Source of the DNA: Caldilineaceae bacterium
GTDB lineage: Bacteria; Chloroflexota; Anaerolineae; Caldilineales; Caldilineaceae
Direction: 5' to 3'
DNA length: 7,495 nt
NCBI GenBank assembly: GCA_015494005.1
Contig: WGCB01000635.1
Coordinates: forward strand, 1-7,495
Positions 1-5,855 of the stretch are shown here, piece after piece. A model generated the notes under the pieces. That model made no database searches. It was given only the letters and a program-made list of their open reading frames with translations, and had not been told where the DNA came from. The position numbers and the translations under genes were made by a program. The stretch's first letter is position 1; each line of letters opens with the position of its first letter.

Positions 1-257
1 CCTCCTTTGGGGTGTGCACCGCACAGGGTGTCCAGGATCGGAGCGCTCTCCAGGACATCCTCGCCAGCCTCCGTATTCTAGCCCCATTTCTCCAAAAGGA
101 AAACCGCCTCTCCGGTATCGGGCGGGACTTCCCGCCAAGCGATTGTAAGGGTGGCGCCTGCTCCGCCCGCTTCCTCGCCACGGGCGCCCACATCTCGGGA
201 CGGTTCCTGGTGTCGGGTTGGGCTGTGATCCTTTGGCGCTCCAGGCGTTTGAGGGAG
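1..257. other. Left-edge region with no supported gene
   Basis: All three + strand frames were read. One frame stops at 79-81 and again at 226-228, one stops near 146-148, and the third stays open from the window edge but gives a low-complexity product with poor third-position GC after about its first 30 codons. On the minus strand an open frame ends at 78-80, but it has no convincing start, and its promoter side lies under the + strand promoter at 289-317. The region is less GC-rich than the genes downstream. It most likely holds the 3' end or trailer of an upstream + strand transcription unit, because a + oriented terminator follows at 258-290. No family was recognised. Confidence 0.5.
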
Positions 258-290
258 AAAGGCCGGGATCCGGTTTCCGGGCCGGTTTTT
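258..290 (+). terminator. Rho-independent terminator of an upstream unit
   Basis: The sequence folds as AAAGGCCGG, a 3-nt internal bulge (gat), CCGG, a TTT loop, CCGG, a single g, then CCGGTTTTT. Bases 258-266 pair with 282-290, with two G-T wobbles at 261 and 262, and 270-273 pair with 277-280. The descending arm ends in five T, giving + strand polarity. The last bases overlap the -35 element of the next promoter, so one unit seems to stop exactly where the next begins. The internal asymmetry lowers confidence. Confidence 0.5.
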
Positions 291-317
291 GGTGGACCTT
301 TTGTTGTGGGTTACAAT
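289..317 (+). promoter_or_regulatory. Sigma70-type promoter for the DUF2723 gene
   Basis: A -35 element TTGGTG (289-294) and a -10 element TACAAT (312-317, five of six consensus bases) are separated by 17 nt. Transcription would begin near 324, leaving a leader of about 74 nt before the TTG start at 398. The local sequence is AT-rich compared with the surrounding genes. Inference from consensus match and position only. Confidence 0.5.
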
Positions 318-350
318 AGACCGGGCAATTTTTCTGGCCCCGAGGCGACC

Positions 351-365
351 GGAGCGACTCGCTCC
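351..365. repeat. Perfect inverted repeat in the 5' leader
   Basis: GGAGCGA, one central C, then TCGCTCC: a 15-nt perfect dyad between the predicted transcription start and the start codon. As RNA it would form a GGAGCG/CGCTCC hairpin with an ACT loop. It has no T-tract, so it is not a terminator by itself. It could be an operator or an mRNA-stabilising leader hairpin; nothing else in the sequence decides between these. Confidence 0.4.
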
Positions 366-382
366 TCCCTCATCCCACGCAC

Positions 383-394
383 AAAGGCGGAGAG
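383..394 (+). promoter_or_regulatory. Ribosome binding site supporting the TTG start at 398
   Basis: AAAGGCGGAGAG precedes the TTG at 398 by a short spacer. No in-frame ATG lies near it. The next in-frame alternative is a GTG at 500, which lacks a comparable purine-rich site, so the TTG is preferred. Confidence 0.45.
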
Positions 395-397
395 ATC

Positions 398-2020
398 TTG
401 TCAGCACTGCAGCGAGTTTCCAGACGGGCCCGACGCTCCATCTGGATCTTGGACGCGGCCATCCTGGGGAGCACCCCGGCAGGATGGCCGGAGACCCGGG
501 TGCGCGCCCGCTCCACCGCCCTGGTGGAGGCCGGGTTCCTGGCCCTGGGCAGCTTCCTCCTCTACTGGTTCACCCTGGCGCCCACCGTGCTCTGGGGGGA
601 CGACGCGCTGCTGCAGGTGCAGGCCTTCCAGGGGCAGCTCCGGGCCAGCGCGGGCAGCCACCCCCTCTGGGTGCTGGTGGCCCACCTCTTCACCAAACTG
701 CCCTTCGGCGACGTGGCCTACCGGGTCAACCTGGTCTCGGCCCTCTTCGGCGCGGTGACCGTGGGGCTCCTGGACCTCTGCCTGCGGGAGCTGAGGGTCT
801 CCCGGCCGGCCCGGGTGGCCACGGTGACCGCCTTCGCGGTTTCCCACACCTTCTGGGCCCACGCCGTGCGGACGGAAGTCTACACCATGACCCTGGCCAC
901 CCTGGCCCTGGTCATCCTCTTCGCCCTGCGCTGGCAACAGAGCGGCCACCCCCGAGAGCTGGTCTTCCTGGGCATGGCCCTGGGCATCGCCCTGAACACC
1001 CACGTGATGGTCCTGCTCCTAGGGCCGGCCCTGCTCTGGCTGCTGGTGGTCCGACGCCAGGCCCTCACACCCAGAGCCGTGGGCTGGGCGCTGATCGCCA
1101 CTCTGGTCGCCCTGATCCCCCTGGCCACTCTCCTCTGGCTGGACAGCCAGCGCCTGGGCATGGATTTGCTCCAGAGCCTGCACTGGGCCCTCTTCGAGTT
1201 CGACGGCTTCAACTTCCGGGGGCGTTTCTTCCGGTTTGCGTGGGCCACCTTTCCCCGGGACCTGAGCCAGTGGCTGGGCTATCTGACCCTCCAGTTCCTG
1301 GGCCCAGCCCTGGGGGCGGGGATCCTGGGGGCAGTGGTCTCCTGGAAGCGGCTGGGCCGGAGCCAGGCCCTCTTCCTGGCGCTGCTCTACCTGGTCCCCG
1401 CGGCCTTCGCCTTCGCCTACGACGTGGGGGATCGCTACGTCTTCTACCTGCCCAGCTACCTGGCCTTTGCTCTCTGGATGGGCCTGGGCTTCCAGTGGCT
1501 GTGGCAGCGCCTCCAGGCACGGCCACCGGCCTGGATCTCGCCCAAAGGAGCCCTCTACGCCGGCCTGGCCCTGATCGTGCTGCTCCCTGTGCTGACCTAC
1601 CGGCTGACGCCGGAGCTCCTCTACCGCTACAGTCCCCAGTTCCGGCAGGTGCGCCGGGTGCCCGGCCCGAACAGCCATTATTTCCTCTTGTGGCCCAGCC
1701 GAGCCAACTACTACGATGCTCGTGAGTACGCGGAGGCGGTCCTGGATGCCCTGCCGGAGGACGCGGTCTTCCTGGCCGAGCCGGTGCTGGCCACCCCGGT
1801 CCGCTATCTGCAGTCGGTGGAGGGCCTGCGCCCGGACGTGACCGTGCGCTTCTGCTGCTGGGATGTGGAAGAGGCCCTGGCCGAGGCAGGGGAGCGGCCT
1901 CTGGTGGTGGCGGATCTGGCCGAAGGGGTCTATCCTGTGGCCATGTTGGAGGAGCGCTACCAGATCCAGCCCCTGCCCCCCGTGTATGTGTTGACGCCCC
2001 GGTCCCAGCAGCACCCGTGA
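398..2020 (+). CDS. DUF2723 / TMEM260-like polytopic membrane protein, probable glycosyltransferase
   Basis: A 540-residue protein with many hydrophobic helices (first about residues 44-65, last about 383-401) followed by a soluble C-terminal domain of about 140 residues. Hallmarks of the DUF2723 family are visible in order: the first external loop with WGDD (66-69), a SHPLW segment (87-91) before LPFGDVAYRVNLVSALFG (101-118), then SHTFWAHAVRTEVY (149-162) and a YDVGDRYVFYLPSY block (341-354). The tail reads NYYDAREYAEAVL...LPEDAVFLAE, then YLQSVEGLRPDV (470-481). The family has the fold of GT-C membrane glycosyltransferases, which move sugars from lipid-linked donors on the outer membrane face; the eukaryotic relative TMEM260 is a protein O-mannosyltransferase. 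Acceptor and sugar are not predictable here. The usual second acid of the GDxGE-type loop is not evident (GDDALLQ). It is first in a unit with the glycoside hydrolase. The TTG start is chosen from its Shine-Dalgarno sequence. Confidence 0.85.
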   Translation: MSALQRVSRRARRSIWILDAAILGSTPAGWPETRVRARSTALVEAGFLALGSFLLYWFTLAPTVLWGDDALLQVQAFQGQLRASAGSHPLWVLVAHLFTKLPFGDVAYRVNLVSALFGAVTVGLLDLCLRELRVSRPARVATVTAFAVSHTFWAHAVRTEVYTMTLATLALVILFALRWQQSGHPRELVFLGMALGIALNTHVMVLLLGPALLWLLVVRRQALTPRAVGWALIATLVALIPLATLLWLDSQRLGMDLLQSLHWALFEFDGFNFRGRFFRFAWATFPRDLSQWLGYLTLQFLGPALGAGILGAVVSWKRLGRSQALFLALLYLVPAAFAFAYDVGDRYVFYLPSYLAFALWMGLGFQWLWQRLQARPPAWISPKGALYAGLALIVLLPVLTYRLTPELLYRYSPQFRQVRRVPGPNSHYFLLWPSRANYYDAREYAEAVLDALPEDAVFLAEPVLATPVRYLQSVEGLRPDVTVRFCCWDVEEALAEAGERPLVVADLAEGVYPVAMLEERYQIQPLPPVYVLTPRSQQHP

Positions 2021-2034
2021 CCGGGCCGAGAGTG

Positions 2035-2040
2035 AAGGAG
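2035..2040 (+). promoter_or_regulatory. Ribosome binding site fixing the hydrolase start at ATG 2050
   Basis: AAGGAG lies 9 nt before the ATG at 2050. The ATG at 2041 touches this site with no spacer, and the GTG at 2017 overlaps the previous stop codon with no site of its own. Starting at 2050 also gives a compact signal peptide, so this start is preferred. Confidence 0.6.
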
Positions 2041-2049
2041 ATGCCATCC

Positions 2050-3303
2050 ATGGACCGTTTGCCCCAGAGATTTCCCCGGCTGCGCCGTTTCCTGATCCTG
2101 GCCGGGATCCTGGCCCTCTTCCTGCCGGTGACGCCCCGCAGCTTCGCCCTGGAGCAGGCCGATCCGGACACGCCCGGGGAGACGACGGTCCCGTACAACG
2201 TGTTCCTGCCCATGGTGACCTCCCAGGCGCCCAAGCTCAGCACCCGGCTGGGCTTCGGCGCTCTGCTCAGCCCCGTCACCCAGTATCCGGAGATCGAGTC
2301 CCTGCGGGCCGGCTGGTACCTGGACTGGCGGGTGACCCAGAATCCCAGCCGCCCCTTGAACATGGAGTACGTCCAGGTGGTGCGGCTGCACCAGAAGCTG
2401 GCCTGCGGGGAACGCTTCAACCACGACCGGAACGCCTGTCCCTACACCGTGCCCTACGACTACAACGTCTACCCGGACACCAGCGCCATCCTGGCCGCGG
2501 TCCAGGCCAACCCGGGCTCCCTCTGGCTCATCGGCAACGAGATGGATCGCCGGGACTGGCCCGGCGGCGGCCAGGACGAGCTGCTACCAGAGGTCTACGC
2601 TACGGCCTACCACGACCTCTACACCCTGATCAAGGGCGCGGATCCCACGGCTCGGGTGGCCATCGGCGGGGTGATCCAGGCCACGCCCCTGCGCCTCCAG
2701 TACCTGGACCTGATCTGGCAGAGCTACCAGGACCAGTACGGCCAGACCATGCCGGTGGACGTCTGGAACGTGCATAATTTCATCCTGAAGGAGGACCTCT
2801 ACGACTACGGGGCCAGCATCCCGCCGGGGCTGAGCCAGACCCAGGGGGTCATCTACGCCACGGACTGGAGCCACGTGGATCAGAGCCTCTTCGACCAGCA
2901 GATTCGGGCCTTCCGCCAGTGGATGAAGGACAAGGGCCAGCAGGACAAGCCCCTGGTGGTCTCGGAGTACGGCGTCCTCTACCGGCACTGGGCCTGTGAG
3001 ACCTGGGACGGAAACGGCCAGTGCCTTTCCTGGAAGAATTTCGAGGATCCCCAGGTGGTGCAGGGCTTCATGCTCTGGACCTTCGACTACTTCCTGAACA
3101 CCAAGGACTGCAGCATCGGTCTGGCCTCGGACGAGTGCCGTCTGGTCCAGAGCTGGGCCTGGTATGCCCTGGACGACGTGGGCCAGTCCGGGGGCTTCAA
3201 CCGCTACGCCGGGCTCTTCGACCCCACGACCAAGGCCATCACCGACACGGGGACGAAGTTCCGGGACTACTCCCTGGCCAACCTGGATGCGCTGAACCAG
3301 TAG
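2050..3303 (+). CDS. Secreted clan GH-A-like glycoside hydrolase
   Basis: A 417-residue protein starting with a signal peptide: basic stretch RLPQRFPRLRR, hydrophobic core, likely cleavage after RSFA (about residue 33). A short linker then carries NVFLPMVTS (50-58). The rest reads as a TIM-barrel glycosidase. LWLIGNEMDRRDW places a candidate acid/base Glu at 164, DVWNVHN (237-243) fits a strand-6 segment, VVSEYG places a candidate nucleophile Glu at 306, and FMLWTFDY (W343) fits the usual strand-8 tryptophan. The spacing of the two glutamates, about 140 residues, is normal for clan GH-A (GH5, GH39, GH53 and related families), but I cannot name the family. Six cysteines fall in three close pairs (119/130, 316/325, 354/363), consistent with disulfides outside the cell. 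It follows the DUF2723 gene after 29 nt, so co-transcription is likely. Probable role: trimming or release of a surface glycan, inferred from position. Confidence 0.72.
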   Translation: MDRLPQRFPRLRRFLILAGILALFLPVTPRSFALEQADPDTPGETTVPYNVFLPMVTSQAPKLSTRLGFGALLSPVTQYPEIESLRAGWYLDWRVTQNPSRPLNMEYVQVVRLHQKLACGERFNHDRNACPYTVPYDYNVYPDTSAILAAVQANPGSLWLIGNEMDRRDWPGGGQDELLPEVYATAYHDLYTLIKGADPTARVAIGGVIQATPLRLQYLDLIWQSYQDQYGQTMPVDVWNVHNFILKEDLYDYGASIPPGLSQTQGVIYATDWSHVDQSLFDQQIRAFRQWMKDKGQQDKPLVVSEYGVLYRHWACETWDGNGQCLSWKNFEDPQVVQGFMLWTFDYFLNTKDCSIGLASDECRLVQSWAWYALDDVGQSGGFNRYAGLFDPTTKAITDTGTKFRDYSLANLDALNQ

Positions 3304-3349
3304 CGGCAAGGCCTCGGCCCGGGGCTGGGGCGCAAGAAACAGACGAAAA

Positions 3350-3388
3350 GAACGGGGGCACGCTCGCGTTGCCTCCGTTTCCCTTTTT
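3350..3388 (+). terminator. Rho-independent terminator after the glycoside hydrolase
   Basis: AACGGGGGCA (3351-3360) pairs over 10 bp, with one G-T wobble, with TGCCTCCGTT (3370-3379). The loop is 9 nt, and the tail TTTCCCTTTTT runs to 3388, with A-rich sequence upstream. It lies 47 nt after the hydrolase stop and closes the first unit. The next gene must then depend on read-through or its own promoter. Confidence 0.75.
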
Positions 3389-3450
3389 GGGCGGAGCTTA
3401 CGAAGGGTGCTTGCCAGGACTGTGATTCGGAAAGATCTATCCGTGAATCC

Positions 3451-3456
3451 GAGGAG
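3451..3456 (+). promoter_or_regulatory. Ribosome binding site fixing the start at ATG 3464
   Basis: GAGGAG lies 7 nt before the ATG at 3464. The frame is open further upstream to a GTG at 3407, but that start lies only about 20 nt after the terminator, has no good site, and would put a charged extension before the signal peptide. Confidence 0.65.
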
Positions 3457-3463
3457 TGACTCC

Positions 3464-4891
3464 ATGAAATCCGTGTTTTCGACCAGCTTGAAGATCCTGT
3501 GGGCCCTGCTGACGGTGCTCCTGGCCAGCGCCGGCGGCGTGACCGCGGCGGAGATCCCAGGGGCTGTAGGCCCGGCGACCGGACAGGCGGCCTGGCTGGA
3601 GCCCCGGGGCCTGAGCATCCTGGAGCTGGCGGGCCAGGTGCCGGAGGAGAAGCTGCAAGGGGCCATCCTCTCCTACAACGGGGCATTCGGCATCCTGCGC
3701 TACCTCTCGGGCAGCCGCCAGGGGGACAAGGTGACGGTCAACGCGGCCATCCACCCCCGCTGGATGAGCGGCGGCTGGACCGGGACCCTCTTCGGCTGCC
3801 TGGGCCAGCCCGGGCGCATCGATCACTGGGGCGTGACCGTGCCCCAGTCCACCCTGCGCCTCTTCGAGAACGGCCAGGACATCACGGACCAGCTCACCTA
3901 CTTCGAGTACTTCGCCGCTGGCCAGATCCAGCCCATCAAGTCGGCCAGCGACACCAGCGACAGCCGCTACCCGGAGATCGTGGTCTCCTCGCCCCAGCGA
4001 GACAGCAGCGGCGCCGTGATCGTCCCGGCCAACCAGGGCTGCCAGATGACCCTCACGGGCATCCACGACAACCTGACCGCCACCTTCGTGGTGGACGCGC
4101 CCCGGGCCATCGACGTGACGGTCCTGGGGGAGGAGCGCTTCACCTTCCACTCCTACATCGGCAGCGGCTACGCGGGGCAGCTGGAAGCCCTGCGCAGCCA
4201 GATGGAACGCTTCGGCGGCAGGCACGAGAAGTTCACCCTGAGCCCGCCGGCCGGCAGCGAGTTCATCTTCGTCAACTACCCGCCCACCCCCGCGGACGCC
4301 TACACCCCGGCCTGGTTCAACGTGGCCGCCAACGTGGCCCAGCCCTCCAGCGGCACCTACCGGCTGGCATCCACGGTCAATGTCCTCTCCAGTGACCACA
4401 CCGGGGCCTACGCCATGCCCCTCCAGGGCCAGTGGCAGGACGCGGACCAGGCCGGTGGCGCCACCTACCTGCCCTACCTGCGGGAGAACCCCATCCTGGC
4501 CGCGCCGGAGTATTTCCTGCCGGCCGGCGTCCCCTACGATCCCTGCATGACCCAGGGCGGCTGCTCGGACGGCCTGCTCCAGCAGGTCTACGACACGCCC
4601 ATGACCATGACTGTCCTCTACCTCGCCGTGCACCGGACGGATCCCGGGCTGGCCCGGATCCCCTTGAAGCAGGTGGGGCCTTCCTGGAGCCCGGGCGCGG
4701 CCCGGGTGGCGGCGTCCGGCGAGGAGACGCTCCGCCGCCCCCTCCAGGAGACCATCCCGCCCAGCCTCTTCCTGCCCCTGGTGATGAACGGGCCTGCTGC
4801 CCCGTCCACGCCACCGGATGATCCCACGGGCTGCCCCTGCGGCTGGTTCGACCAGGCGGGGCAAATGTTGGATTTTACCCCGGGCCCGTGA
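3464..4891 (+). CDS. Secreted protein of unknown family with a C-terminal FLPLVMNG segment
   Basis: A 475-residue protein I do not recognise. It begins with a clear signal peptide (MKSVFSTSLK, then the core ILWALLTVLLASAGG, likely cleavage near VTAA at about 29). The body is rich in Gly, Thr, Ser, Pro and aromatic residues with alternating hydrophobic strands, as in extracellular beta-rich proteins; examples are KVTVNAAIHPRW (89-100), MTLTGIHDNLTATFVV (195-210) and SEFIFVNYPPTP (265-276). No catalytic motif is evident. The C-terminus carries LFLPLVMNG (435-443), a Pro-rich spacer, and a Cys-containing end CPCGWFDQAGQMLDF (457-471). Cysteines are at 112, 193, 361, 367, 457 and 459. It lies between a terminator and the exporter genes, alone or in the exporter unit. 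Surface attachment or glycan binding is possible but inferred only from location and composition. Confidence 0.8.
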   Translation: MKSVFSTSLKILWALLTVLLASAGGVTAAEIPGAVGPATGQAAWLEPRGLSILELAGQVPEEKLQGAILSYNGAFGILRYLSGSRQGDKVTVNAAIHPRWMSGGWTGTLFGCLGQPGRIDHWGVTVPQSTLRLFENGQDITDQLTYFEYFAAGQIQPIKSASDTSDSRYPEIVVSSPQRDSSGAVIVPANQGCQMTLTGIHDNLTATFVVDAPRAIDVTVLGEERFTFHSYIGSGYAGQLEALRSQMERFGGRHEKFTLSPPAGSEFIFVNYPPTPADAYTPAWFNVAANVAQPSSGTYRLASTVNVLSSDHTGAYAMPLQGQWQDADQAGGATYLPYLRENPILAAPEYFLPAGVPYDPCMTQGGCSDGLLQQVYDTPMTMTVLYLAVHRTDPGLARIPLKQVGPSWSPGAARVAASGEETLRRPLQETIPPSLFLPLVMNGPAAPSTPPDDPTGCPCGWFDQAGQMLDFTPGP

Positions 4892-4897
4892 TACAAC
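4868..4897 (+). promoter_or_regulatory. Possible extended -10 promoter for the exporter genes
   Basis: TTGGAT (4868-4873) and TACAAC (4892-4897) are separated by 18 nt, and TGA just upstream of the -10 (4889-4891) makes an extended -10 (TGnTACAAC). The site overlaps the end of the preceding gene, and transcription would start near 4904, directly before the heptamer repeat. The match is moderate; the exporter could instead be read from upstream, since no terminator is seen after 4891. Confidence 0.33.
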
Positions 4898-4910
4898 TTA
4901 GGGATGGGAC

Positions 4911-4967
4911 ACAGGATACGGAATACGGAATTCAGGATGACAGGATGCGGGATACGGAATTCGGTGC
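4911..4967 (+). repeat. Degenerate 7-bp tandem repeat array
   Basis: The gap before the permease gene reads as consecutive heptamers: ACAGGAT (4911), ACGGAAT (4918), ACGGAAT (4925), TCAGGAT (4932), one extra G, ACAGGAT (4940), GCGGGAT (4947), ACGGAAT (4954) and a decayed TCGGTGC (4961). The consensus is roughly NCRGRAT. ATACGGAATTC occurs exactly at 4923-4933 and 4952-4962. The array fills most of the 101-base intergenic space and would lie in the 5' leader of the exporter mRNA. Its composition is far less GC-rich than the flanking genes. Function unknown. Confidence 0.85.
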
Positions 4968-4992
4968 AGGAGTTTGACCCCAGGGTGCAGAC

Positions 4993-5853
4993 ATGGTCAA
5001 CGCGGTGAACGCCAGGCGCTACACATCATCACGGAAACAGGGGCTCTGGGCTCATCTGCTGGAGCTCTTCCGCTTCCGGGATCTGGTCTACAACCTGGTC
5101 CTGCGGGAGCTGAAGGCCCGCTACAAGAACAGCTTCCTGGGCTTCTTCTGGAGCCTGCTCAACCCCCTGGCCATGATGCTGGTCTTCACCGTGGTCTTCA
5201 CGGTCTTCATGCCCAACAACAGCATCGACAAGTTCCCCCTCTTCATCCTGTGTGGGCTGCTGCCCTGGCAGTACTTCACCGCGGGGGTCATGAGCAGCAT
5301 CAACGCGGTGACAAGCAACGCCAACCTGGTGAAGAAGGTCTACTTCCCCCGAGCGGTGCTGCCCCTGGCCACGGTGCTGGCCAACCTGATCCACTTCCTC
5401 CTGGCCCTGGTGATCCTCTTCGCGGCGGCCTTCCTCTACCGGGTGCCCCTGAGCCCCTGGATCTGGATGCTCCCCCTGGTGATCCTCATCCAGACCTGCT
5501 TCATCCTGGGGTTGGCCTTCATCCTCAGCACTCTGAACGTCTTCTACCGGGACACCTTGATGGTCATGGACGTGGTCATCCTGGCCTGGTTCTTCCTGAC
5601 CCCGGTCTTCTATCCCATCGACATTTTGCCCCAAAGCTACGAGGTGCTAGGATACTCCCTGAACGTGCACCGGCTCATGTACATCCTGAACCCCATGGCC
5701 TCCCTGATCAGCGCCTACCGGGACCTGCTCTACTGGGGCTATCGCACGGACCTGGACTTCTTCCTGCGCACCACCCTGACCGCGCTCCTGATCCTGGCCT
5801 TCGGCTACTGGTTCTTCGTGCGCTACAGCGGCCGTTTCGGTGAGGAGGTGTGA
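4993..5853 (+). CDS. wzm: ABC-2 type polysaccharide exporter permease (Wzm/TagG family)
   Basis: A 286-residue inner-membrane protein, the normal length for Wzm/TagG/KpsM permeases. The N-terminal amphipathic region leads into RELKARYKNSFLGFFWSLLNPL (38-59), the classic start of this family. About six membrane segments follow (roughly 54-74, 82-100, 122-147, 155-180, 190-207, 258-276). Other family marks are NLVKKVYFPR (111-120), FLTPVFYPID (201-210), NPMASLISAYRDLLYWG (233-249), and the charged ending YSGRFGEEV. With the ATPase encoded next it forms the channel that moves undecaprenol-linked polysaccharide out of the cytoplasm. The ATG at 4993 is preceded by a weak AGGGTG (4982-4987); AGGAG at 4968-4972 is too distant to serve it well. 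The stop codon lies two bases before the wzt ATG, indicating translational coupling. The symbol follows family role; tagG would be an equal choice. Confidence 0.93.
   Translation: MVNAVNARRYTSSRKQGLWAHLLELFRFRDLVYNLVLRELKARYKNSFLGFFWSLLNPLAMMLVFTVVFTVFMPNNSIDKFPLFILCGLLPWQYFTAGVMSSINAVTSNANLVKKVYFPRAVLPLATVLANLIHFLLALVILFAAAFLYRVPLSPWIWMLPLVILIQTCFILGLAFILSTLNVFYRDTLMVMDVVILAWFFLTPVFYPIDILPQSYEVLGYSLNVHRLMYILNPMASLISAYRDLLYWGYRTDLDFFLRTTLTALLILAFGYWFFVRYSGRFGEEV
5843..5848 (+). promoter_or_regulatory. Ribosome binding site choosing ATG 5856 for wzt
   Basis: AGGAGG inside the last codons of the permease gene sits 7 nt before the ATG at 5856, an ideal distance. The in-frame GTG at 5850 is only 1 nt away from it, so the ATG is preferred although it shortens the protein by just two residues. 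Confidence 0.65.
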
Positions 5854-5855
5854 GC

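Noticed and set aside
78..407. Minus strand frame of 109 codons at the left edge
   Set aside because: Its last 25 residues look passable, but the frame spans the + strand terminator, promoter and leader, has no ribosome site at its start, and resembles no family.
12..758. Open + strand frame of 248 codons across the left edge and the start of the DUF2723 gene
   Set aside because: It crosses the terminator and promoter, and its second half is a Pro/Arg/Ser/Trp-rich off-frame reading of the DUF2723 gene. Only its first 30 or so codons could belong to a real upstream gene, and that cannot be shown.
3411..3440. Promoter with -35 TTGCCA (3411-3416) and a -10 near GATCTA/ATCTAT (3434-3440) before the unknown secreted protein
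   Set aside because: The -35 is good, but no -10 candidate matches more than two of six consensus bases. A promoter is expected here because of the upstream terminator, but this one is not convincing.
4878..4910. Terminator after the unknown secreted protein (CCCCGGGCCC followed by AGGG)
   Set aside because: Only short alternative GC pairings are possible and no T-tract follows, so read-through into wzm remains possible.
4911..4967. CRISPR-like or phage attachment interpretation of the intergenic repeats
   Set aside because: The unit is 7 bp with no spacers between copies, and there is no integrase, tRNA or cas gene nearby, so it is a short tandem repeat only.
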